From DASYSA01 sp036003885 (GTDB lineage Bacteria; Acidobacteriota; Blastocatellia; UBA7656), in contig DASYSA010000190.1 in the NCBI GenBank assembly GCA_036003885.1, forward strand, positions 1 through 11,496: 11,496 nt of DNA, written 5' to 3'. This document shows, piece after piece, positions 1 through 6,128 of the stretch (position 1 is its first letter; each line of letters starts with the position of its first letter). Below the pieces are notes generated by a model, which was not told the origin of the DNA, ran no database searches, and saw only the letters and a program-made list of their open reading frames with translations. Made by a program: the position numbers and the translations under genes.

Positions 1-152
1 TGCTCGAGGCGATCAAAACGGTTTTCCGTTCGTCCCTCGGATCTCTGCATTCGCTCGTCCAACGCTTGAATTCGTTCGAGCACGGTTATGATGGTCGGCT
101 GAGTGGTTCTCTCCTCGTCCGGGAGTTGTTGAGTTAGGTCGTCGCTGGCCAT
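1..152 (-). CDS. Partial CDS: N-terminus of a small coiled-coil protein of unknown function
   Basis: The first 50 codons of a leftward gene whose 3' end lies outside the window. The ATG is at 152-150, preceded at six bases by a strong ribosome site (AAGGAG, minus strand, 164-159), which decides the frame. The peptide begins MASDDLTQQLPDEERTTQPT and continues with a charged amphipathic stretch (ITVLERIQALDERMQRSEG, about residues 22-40). Its hydrophobic residues are spaced three and four apart, as in a coiled coil. There is no signal peptide or membrane segment in the visible part. The family is not recognised. A competing frame at 225-13 has no ribosome site and a low-complexity, unlikely composition, so I take it as a shadow. 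The gene lies 106 bp downstream of the permease stop on the same strand and has its own possible promoter. I am fairly sure it is real; the function is unknown. Confidence 0.6.
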   Translation of the reverse strand, partial: MASDDLTQQLPDEERTTQPTIITVLERIQALDERMQRSEGRTENRFDRLE

Positions 153-177
153 CTCGTTCTCCTTGAAACGTTGCTCC

Positions 178-207
178 ATTTTCGAGTGTCACATGCGAAC
201 CTGTCAA
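178..207 (-). promoter_or_regulatory. Putative promoter of the coiled-coil gene
   Basis: On the minus strand a perfect TTGACA (207-202) is followed after 18 bases by GAAAAT (183-178), which matches four of six -10 positions. The start would fall about 20 bases before the ATG, just upstream of the Shine-Dalgarno. The match is good by sigma-70 rules, but promoter preferences of this organism are unknown. Confidence 0.4.
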
Positions 208-221
208 GCGGAAGGGATATT

Positions 222-238
222 TCATTTGATATGAAACA
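222..238. repeat. Short inverted repeat TTTCAT-N5-ATGAAA
   Basis: Perfect 6-bp arms with a five-base spacer lie in the 106-bp gap between the permease stop and the coiled-coil gene. It sits just upstream of the TTGACA at 207-202, so it could be an operator. It is AT-rich and lacks a T-tract, so it is a poor terminator. A repeat this short can arise by chance. Confidence 0.2.
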
Positions 239-258
239 CAAGAAAACCGCTGGCCCGT

Positions 259-2595
259 TTATCGTGCTCTCACGTCGGGCGGACGCTCATCTCCATTGGC
301 CGGCCCGTTGCTCCTTGGACGAGTTGAACCCTGTTCCTCCTCGTGCTCGAGTTTATAGAAATCCAGCATCACATCTCCCTGCGCCCTCAAGTCACGCTCG
401 AGGCGATTGAGGGCTACTCTCACTACGTCGCGATGATGGACCCGCCGGCGACTCGGAACGTTACTCACTCGCAGCCATATCTTGTGAACAAGATTGACGT
501 CATCTTCGGTAAGATGCGGAGCGTGAGCGCCCAGGTGGACGATGACGTGCTCTTTGCCGTCGAGATCGATGACCTTGAAAGCCACCTGTCGCCGGGGCTT
601 ATCCTGGAGCCGTTCCCACGAGCGGCCCAGCTCGCGTGCCTGCTCCTGCGGCGTCATCTTTGACGACGGGCCGAAAATTATTTCCGATGAATCCAGCCGC
701 TGCGCCGTCTGAGCTATCGCATCGAAGATGCTGTTGGTCGGAACGATCAACAGGTCCACAGGCTTTCCCTGTTTCTCCGCAAGAGCTACGACGCGAGTGA
801 AGAGTCGCTGCTCGTACCCGCTGAACAGGGTTTCATCGTGTATGTTTCGTTCGCCCGCATCAGGTCCCGCGATCACTCTAGTAGTGACAACCACGAGGTC
901 CTTTTCCTCCGCATTGATGCGCTGCAGCGCGTACTCGAGGTGAGAAAGCGTATTGTAGTCGCGCACGGCCACCAGCACGTTGCCGGGCCGCGCTCCCAGC
1001 GCTTCCTGACTGACTGTCTCACTGTGCTGCAACTGAAAGCGGTCGAGGTTCTGCGCGGTCAGGTCGAGCTTGCGCCGATTAATTCTCTCTGAGACGGTGA
1101 ACAGAGTGAATAAGGCAGCCGTGAACACTATGCCGGAGATTGTCGCGGTTTTCTTCGTCAGCAGATTTGTCAGCGCAATCGAAACCAGGGCCAGGGTCAC
1201 TATCATCACACCTATCGGTATTTCGGTTCCCCTGAAGGGCAGGTTGAGAGGCACGCGCCATTTCCGTCCTTCGGGCCGCTTGAATCGCAGCACCAGCGTT
1301 GCAAGCGCGTTGAATGTAAAACTCCAAATGACCCCGAACGCATAGGCCTCGCCGAGGATTGTCAGATCGCCGCGTGAGAGGATGATCGTAGCGATTTGAA
1401 GAATCCCGATCATGTTCACCGTGCGATACGTCGTGCCGTACTTCTTGTGGGGCGCTCGAAACCAGTCGGTCAACACCCCGTCTTCCGAGATGCGGTTCAG
1501 CACTCCGTTCGAGCCTATGATTGCGGTGTTGACTGCGCCAGACAGCATTAGAAAGCCGACGAAGACTACGAAGATGTTGAACAGCAGCTTGAGGTACTCC
1601 GGCCCAACGAAATTCATTGCCAGTCCCGAGATCAGATTCTCCAGAGTACCGGACCGAATGTCGTCCGGGATGATCGCCACAGCGAAGAACGACACAAGTG
1701 ATGTGAACAGCACCGAGTAGATGAAGATCACGATCGCGGCGCGCCAGAGGTTCTTCAGCTTGGGCGCTTCTATCTCTCGATTGACCTGTGCCAGAGTCTC
1801 CTCTCCGCTCATCGCGAGGATCGAGTGTCCGAACGCGATCATTATGCCGATCGCGCCAATGAGGCTTGGGGCGTTTTCGACAACGATATAGCGGCCGTCC
1901 CTTTCGGCGAACCAGCTCTTGAAGTTCAGCCAACCGAGCGCATCTTCAGAGAAGCTCAGATTGCGCGGCAACGGGAGCGGAGGCATCTGGCCGCCGCGCT
2001 CGATCAGAGTCAACAGGCTCCAAAGGATCATTATGACGACCATTACGGTCGTGATGTACATAATGCGCAGCGCGTCTTCGCTCGATTCGTGTATGCCTTT
2101 GATGTTGCGCCACCAGAAGTAGAGCGTCACCCCGACCGCGACAATCATCGCAGTGGTGTCCTTTGGGACCTGACTCGAGAATCCTGCTAACGTCAGAACG
2201 TTGTTCAGGAGGGCCGCAAGATAGACGCCGGCCGTCACACCGGAGATCGGGCCGGTCAGTATGAAGTCGAAAATGAGAGCCGACACGCTGAGCTTCGCCA
2301 TTCTGCCGCCCAGCGCCTCTTTCACAACGCGATAGACTCCCCCCCGCGTGAACATCGTCGAGGATTCGATGTAGAGCATCCTCACCGCAAGGCTGAACAG
2401 CATTACGCCCAGTATGAACCACGGCGCGGCCTTGCCTACGAACTTCTCGGCGATGCCGCCTGCATAGAACGCGGACGAGCCGAGATCGTTGAGCACGATC
2501 GCCGCTGCCCGCCAGAAAGAGATGAATGACAGCATCACCGAAGTGGCAACCACCACCCTGGTGCGCCCAGTCGTCTTGGGAATGTCCAAAGCCAT
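259..2595 (-). CDS. APC-superfamily amino acid permease with C-terminal USP-like domain
   Basis: Inner-membrane secondary transporter, probably for amino acids or related cationic solutes. Residues about 15-505 hold roughly twelve hydrophobic segments. Family marks include the TM1 stretch DLGSSAFYAGG (37-47), GGVYRVVKEALGG (85-97) and the conserved SGEET...REIEAP pattern (263-278). From about 537 to 675 follows a soluble alpha/beta domain resembling a universal stress protein fold (NVLVAVRDYNTL near 539-550), then a basic and acidic tail. At 778 residues it is far longer than the usual 450-500. I chose the ATG at 2595 because hydrophobic transporter sequence begins soon after it. An in-frame ATG at 2790 would add 65 unlikely residues and lies upstream of a good promoter. 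No clear Shine-Dalgarno precedes 2595. Substrate cannot be read from sequence; potassium or polyamine transport cannot be excluded. Confidence 0.9.
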   Translation of the reverse strand: MALDIPKTTGRTRVVVATSVMLSFISFWRAAAIVLNDLGSSAFYAGGIAEKFVGKAAPWFILGVMLFSLAVRMLYIESSTMFTRGGVYRVVKEALGGRMAKLSVSALIFDFILTGPISGVTAGVYLAALLNNVLTLAGFSSQVPKDTTAMIVAVGVTLYFWWRNIKGIHESSEDALRIMYITTVMVVIMILWSLLTLIERGGQMPPLPLPRNLSFSEDALGWLNFKSWFAERDGRYIVVENAPSLIGAIGIMIAFGHSILAMSGEETLAQVNREIEAPKLKNLWRAAIVIFIYSVLFTSLVSFFAVAIIPDDIRSGTLENLISGLAMNFVGPEYLKLLFNIFVVFVGFLMLSGAVNTAIIGSNGVLNRISEDGVLTDWFRAPHKKYGTTYRTVNMIGILQIATIILSRGDLTILGEAYAFGVIWSFTFNALATLVLRFKRPEGRKWRVPLNLPFRGTEIPIGVMIVTLALVSIALTNLLTKKTATISGIVFTAALFTLFTVSERINRRKLDLTAQNLDRFQLQHSETVSQEALGARPGNVLVAVRDYNTLSHLEYALQRINAEEKDLVVVTTRVIAGPDAGERNIHDETLFSGYEQRLFTRVVALAEKQGKPVDLLIVPTNSIFDAIAQTAQRLDSSEIIFGPSSKMTPQEQARELGRSWERLQDKPRRQVAFKVIDLDGKEHVIVHLGAHAPHLTEDDVNLVHKIWLRVSNVPSRRRVHHRDVVRVALNRLERDLRAQGDVMLDFYKLEHEEEQGSTRPRSNGPANGDERPPDVRAR

Positions 2596-2712
2596 AAGAA
2601 TTTTGGATTTCAGATTATTGGTCTGTACATTTCCTCGGATGATTGTGGCCGTTAGCGATGGTGGATCGTGATGGCATGAGTACCGAGCACATAATGATTG
2701 GATCGACTGTCT

Positions 2713-2730
2713 GGTATGGGATAGCATACC
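2713..2730. repeat. Inverted repeat GGTATG-N6-CATACC over the permease -10 region
   Basis: Perfect 6-bp arms separated by six bases. The right arm overlaps the putative -10 (TATGCT, minus strand 2728-2723) of the permease promoter. A repressor bound there would block polymerase, so this is a plausible operator for the transporter gene. No regulator gene is present in the window. Confidence 0.35.
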
Positions 2731-2750
2731 CCCACTCAACTTGTTGTCAA
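2723..2750 (-). promoter_or_regulatory. Putative sigma-70-type promoter of the permease
   Basis: On the minus strand a perfect TTGACA (2750-2745) is followed after 16 bases by TATGCT (2728-2723). The predicted start, near 2715, lies about 120 bases before the chosen ATG at 2595. It lies inside the longer reading frame that would start at 2790, which argues against that longer start. Confidence 0.5.
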
Positions 2751-2787
2751 GCTGCTCCCTCACTTGTGGACGACCGTCCCAATTCTG

Positions 2788-2798
2788 CATGGTATAGT
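2788..2798 (+). promoter_or_regulatory. Possible extended -10 promoter for the methyltransferase block
   Basis: TGGTATAGT at 2790-2798 fits an extended -10 element (TG-N-TATAGT), but no good -35 hexamer lies upstream. It points rightward, back to back with the permease promoter. It would give a leader of about 160 bases before the ATG at 2969. The rest of the 373-bp divergent region (2596-2968) holds no convincing gene. Confidence 0.3.
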
Positions 2799-2968
2799 TT
2801 CGACTGTTGGCCGATCAGGAGATGAGTTCGATGCGCTCAGTCGGGAAGCCGGATGGGCTGTAGAAGAATAGCCGCCGCCAAAGAGGTGCTGAGGCCGGAT
2901 ATCAGTTTTGTGCTCGTTGCGACTCTTCGTTGCTTTTGAGCCGGAGCCAAAGCTTCAAATCTCGATCT

Positions 2969-3826
2969 ATGCTCGTAGAGAAGATAACCAGCCGTCAGAA
3001 CCCTTTGGTCAAGCGCTTTCGCCGAGTGCGCGCGGGGGCCGAACATCACCTTTTGTTTCTCGAAGGAACGCGCCTCATCGAAGACGCGATCGAGGCGGGC
3101 GTCCACTTTGAAAGCATCGCGTTCACTTCAGCCCTCGAGGCTACAGCCCGCGGACTGTCGCTTATGGACTCGCTTCAAAACGTACCGTGTCGGGGCGCCC
3201 ACCTGAGCCAGCAGGTTATGGAGGCAATCGCGGATACCGACAGCCCGCAAGGCGTCGCGGCACTAGTCAACAGGCCGTCCTACGATATCGAAGATGTGCT
3301 TGCAGTCGAGCCCCAGATGGTCGTCATTGCAGACCAATTGCAGGATCCGGGCAACCTCGGCACCCTTGTTCGCACGGCCGAAGCGGCGGGCGCAAACGGA
3401 CTAATCACAACGCGCTACACAGTCGACCCTTACAACCACAAATCGCTCCGCGCCTCAATGGGGGCCGCCCTTCGCCTGCCGATCGCTAACGGCCTCGCGG
3501 CCCGTGAGGTTGCCGAGCTCTGCAAGAAGCGCAACGTGAAGCTGATAGCCTCGAGCGCTGCCCCGCCTGATCCCAGAAGTACGATCGAGGACGCCGCGCT
3601 GGTTAAGATCGTCCGAACTTTCACCGAAGTGAATTTCAAACGACCAGTCGCCTTGATATTCGGGCGAGAAGCCAGCGGCGTGTCCCAGGATGTATCTTCG
3701 CTGGCAGATGAGCTGATACACATACCCATGGCTCCAGGAGTCGAGTCGCTGAATGTCGCTGCTGCAGGAGCAATAATTCTCTATGAAGCTGCCCGCCAGC
3801 GGGGCTTTGACTTTAAGCAGAGGTGA
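2969..3826 (+). CDS. TrmH/SpoU-family RNA 2'-O-methyltransferase
   Basis: Transfers a methyl group from S-adenosylmethionine to a ribose 2'-OH in rRNA or tRNA, in the cytoplasm. The 285-residue length suits the two-domain type. An N-terminal substrate-binding domain contains ITSRQNPLVKRF (6-17) and FLEGTRLIEDAIEAG (30-44). The SPOUT knotted domain follows, with all three motifs: DPGNLGTLVRTAEAAG (126-141, Asn129 and Arg135), FGREASGVS (231-239) and IPMAPGVESLNVAAA (252-266). VDPYNHKSLRASMGA (152-166) is also typical. The ATG at 2969 places ITSRQNP at the usual family start; a TTG at 2930 would only add unlike residues. No Shine-Dalgarno is visible. It heads a rightward block, with only three bases to the next gene. 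The target nucleotide cannot be told: 23S rRNA (RlmB- or TsnR/YsgA-like) is likelier than tRNA. Confidence 0.93.
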   Translation: MLVEKITSRQNPLVKRFRRVRAGAEHHLLFLEGTRLIEDAIEAGVHFESIAFTSALEATARGLSLMDSLQNVPCRGAHLSQQVMEAIADTDSPQGVAALVNRPSYDIEDVLAVEPQMVVIADQLQDPGNLGTLVRTAEAAGANGLITTRYTVDPYNHKSLRASMGAALRLPIANGLAAREVAELCKKRNVKLIASSAAPPDPRSTIEDAALVKIVRTFTEVNFKRPVALIFGREASGVSQDVSSLADELIHIPMAPGVESLNVAAAGAIILYEAARQRGFDFKQR

Positions 3827-3829
3827 AGG

Positions 3830-5086
3830 GTGAAACGGCCGGCCCGCAAAGTATCACTGTACCTTCAGTCCGAAATCGACCGAGGTGTCTTTCCCGGAGC
3901 CCAGTATCTTATCGGCCAATCGGGCGAGGTCATCGCCTCCGACGCGCTCGGCTGGGCGGTTGTCGAACCTGAGCGCATAGCCGCTGACCTCGACACGATA
4001 TACGACATTGCGTCGCTCACTAAGCCCCTGGTCACAGCGTTATTGGCGGTCAAACTCTACGAGCGCGGTCTGATCGAACTGGATGCGTTAGTGGGCGACT
4101 ACCTGGCGGACTACGCCAACGCGGCGGCCGGCTCCAGTGAAAAAGAACGGATAACTCTGCGGCAACTTCTCACGCACACATCGGGTCTCCCGCCATGGCG
4201 GCCGCTCTATCTGGAGGCTCAAAGCGCTGCCGATGTGCCTCACACAATAGCCCGTGCGCCGTCGGCCGTGTCGTACGGTTCGAACGCGAGAGCCGTTGTG
4301 TACAGCGATCTGAACTATATTCTGCTCGGTAGCGTAATCGAACGGGTTGCGGGTCGGACCCTCCGCGATCTGATGCGCACCGAGGTCCTCGACCCGCTTG
4401 GCCTCAAACGAACCATGTTTAATCCACCGCTCGACTTGAAGCGCGAAACGGCCGCGACGGAGCGCGGGCAGGCATACGAGATGGCTGCCATCGTCAGCGC
4501 GGTCGAAGCCGGGTCAGTGAGTCGTCCAAAGCGGGCGGCTGCCGATCCGGGAGCCGTCGATGATGATCTTGTGTCGCTGTTGTCTCGCTTCCCCGCAAGC
4601 TCATCCGAAGACGGAGTTGAAATCGTGCACATATCTCCCCATCCGCTGCGCCGGACCGAGGTGATCTGGGGAGAAGTTCACGACGGCAACGCTTATTTTC
4701 TCGGGGGCGCGGCGGGCCACGCGGGTCTTTTCTCGACGGCGCGAGAACTTTTCACTCTTGCCAATCAGTTCTTGCTCGGAAGCCAACTGTTCGACCCCGA
4801 CTCGCTCTCTCTGTTCAGCAACAACCTGACCGCCGACTGCGCGAGCGCAAGGTCGATAGGGTGGATACTGGCGTCGACGCCTGATTGCTCTGCAGGGCCG
4901 GCACTTGGTCCACAAGCCTTTGGACACACGGGCTTCACCGGGACAAGTGTTTGGATCGACCCGCTCGCGAAGCGGGTCTTTGTGCTGCTGACGAATCGCA
5001 TACATCCCGAGGTTGGAAAGATCGAGATGAAGGGGCCTCGGCAGCGCTTCCATTCGATTGCCGTCGAGGACTGCTTTGGTGGGTAG
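3830..5086 (+). CDS. Serine hydrolase, class C beta-lactamase / PBP-like family
   Basis: A 418-residue enzyme of the beta-lactamase-related family (esterase, DD-peptidase or beta-lactamase activities). The nucleophile motif is S62-L-T-K65 in the stretch DIASLTKPL. The tyrosine motif is Y158-S-D, where class C enzymes have YxN. The third motif is HTG at 366-368, in GHTGFTGTSVWIDP. LLTHTSGLPPW (113-123) and GEVHDGNAYFLGGAAGHAGL (281-300) are characteristic of the esterase/PBP4B-like branch. The GTG start at 3830 follows the methyltransferase stop by three bases, with GAGGTG just upstream, so the pair is translationally coupled. No signal peptide is visible, which is odd for a cell-wall peptidase and favours a cytoplasmic esterase or non-classical location. 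A variable stretch at about 221-275 sits before GEVHDGNA. Family is certain, substrate is not. Confidence 0.92.
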   Translation: MKRPARKVSLYLQSEIDRGVFPGAQYLIGQSGEVIASDALGWAVVEPERIAADLDTIYDIASLTKPLVTALLAVKLYERGLIELDALVGDYLADYANAAAGSSEKERITLRQLLTHTSGLPPWRPLYLEAQSAADVPHTIARAPSAVSYGSNARAVVYSDLNYILLGSVIERVAGRTLRDLMRTEVLDPLGLKRTMFNPPLDLKRETAATERGQAYEMAAIVSAVEAGSVSRPKRAAADPGAVDDDLVSLLSRFPASSSEDGVEIVHISPHPLRRTEVIWGEVHDGNAYFLGGAAGHAGLFSTARELFTLANQFLLGSQLFDPDSLSLFSNNLTADCASARSIGWILASTPDCSAGPALGPQAFGHTGFTGTSVWIDPLAKRVFVLLTNRIHPEVGKIEMKGPRQRFHSIAVEDCFGG

Positions 5087-5116
5087 TTGCCGGTTCTTTG
5101 AATCAGGAACTATAGT
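5087..5116 (+). promoter_or_regulatory. Possible internal promoter before the TonB-like gene
   Basis: TTGCCG (5087-5092), 18 bases, then TATAGT (5111-5116), placed directly after the serine hydrolase stop. The start would fall near 5123, about 14 bases before the GTG. It would let the TonB/SpoIID pair be expressed apart from the methyltransferase and hydrolase. The -35 match is modest. Confidence 0.3.
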
Positions 5117-5136
5117 AAGATCACAAGAGGACATCC

Positions 5137-6123
5137 GTGCTTAGGACGATAGACAGCTACATCGAAAGCCCAACCGATGGCGCGCTCCCCGCCTCGCTGG
5201 GGTCGGGATTCATCCGCGACCATCGGTTTCTTCGATTGCTGGCGGTCTCAATCGCAGGACATCTTCTGTTATGTGCGGTCGTCGTCAACCTTGATATATG
5301 GGTGAGTCGTCACCGGTGGACCCGCACTGGACACCGCGGCGAACTGGTGAAGCTGATTGATCTTACGGCGCCTGCCGACAGAAGCCCGGAACTGCGCCGC
5401 CCTCCCGACCCAATCGAACGAGCCGACTTGAGCCGCTTTCAATATGACCCGGAGCATGGCGATGACGTCAATCTGGTCGCGCGGTCTCCGAAACCAACGG
5501 TTGCACGCGGAAGTGGATTGAAGCTTCCAGCCGTGAAGGAGGTCGAAGAACATTCGAAGAACTCATCGCGCGGCGGAGGGGAGGGTAATCGCACCTCAGA
5601 GGGCCGCCAGGCGCCTCCCGTCACTCAGTCCGTTACAGGCTCGACTGTTTCAAAACCGGAAGCGCAACCGGTCGCCCAGGCGCTCATTCCGCAGGCATCG
5701 GCACCGCCTCCTGTGCCTGCGCCCAAAGCGAGCAACTCCGGGCAAGGGGTGGGCACGCAGCCTGGAGCTCAGGGATCGGCTCGCGGAGACGGAACCGAGA
5801 CGACATTGTTGGGGATGGAAAATGTGCAGGCCCAATTCAGGGCCTACGTTCGCGCGAAGATCAGGCAAGTAAATGAGAAGATCATGCCGCGGACATGGAT
5901 AGCGGAGGTCCTCAGCAAAAAGGTCTCGGCTGACTTCGAAGTGCGGCTCGATCGGGGCGGGCGGCTGGTATCGGCTCGCAGGGTCAGGTCCACAGGTTAT
6001 CCGCGGCTTGACGATGTTGCCAACGACGCTATATACATGGCTAGCCCCTTTGAGGGATTCCCTCCGGATGCAGGTGACGTAATAATTCTGACGGTCACGG
6101 TCTCCTACACACCCTGGCGGTAA
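5137..6123 (+). CDS. TonB/TolA-like energy transducer (TonB C-terminal domain protein)
   Basis: A 328-residue bitopic protein: short cytoplasmic N-terminus, one membrane anchor (about 31-52, LLAVSIAGHLLLCAVVVNLD), a Pro/Ala/Gly/Gln-rich periplasmic spacer (about 80-225, with APPPVPAP near 189-196) and a TonB-C-type domain (about 235-328). That domain includes VSADFEVRLDRGGRLVSARR and TGYPRLDDVANDAI. This layout is that of TonB or TolA, which reach across the periplasm to outer-membrane partners using the proton gradient through ExbBD or TolQR. The GTG start at 5137 has AAGAGG six bases upstream. No exbB, exbD, tolQ or tolR lies in the window. The next gene, a SpoIID protein, starts five bases after the stop, so the two are almost surely co-translated. 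Call is firm at family level; TonB versus TolA role is open. Confidence 0.88.
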   Translation: MLRTIDSYIESPTDGALPASLGSGFIRDHRFLRLLAVSIAGHLLLCAVVVNLDIWVSRHRWTRTGHRGELVKLIDLTAPADRSPELRRPPDPIERADLSRFQYDPEHGDDVNLVARSPKPTVARGSGLKLPAVKEVEEHSKNSSRGGGEGNRTSEGRQAPPVTQSVTGSTVSKPEAQPVAQALIPQASAPPPVPAPKASNSGQGVGTQPGAQGSARGDGTETTLLGMENVQAQFRAYVRAKIRQVNEKIMPRTWIAEVLSKKVSADFEVRLDRGGRLVSARRVRSTGYPRLDDVANDAIYMASPFEGFPPDAGDVIILTVTVSYTPWR

Positions 6124-6128
6124 CCGCT

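Noticed and set aside
13..225. A 70-codon minus-strand frame
   Set aside because: It overlaps the coiled-coil gene in another frame, has no ribosome site and a composition rich in N, R, G and H that looks like shadow translation.
1079..1933. A 284-codon minus-strand frame inside the permease gene
   Set aside because: It lies within the permease gene in another frame, and its product is highly R, D and H rich, typical of an out-of-frame reading.
2596..2790. A 65-residue N-terminal extension of the permease from ATG 2790
   Set aside because: It would pass through the best promoter and an inverted repeat, and its residues do not look like a permease N-terminus.
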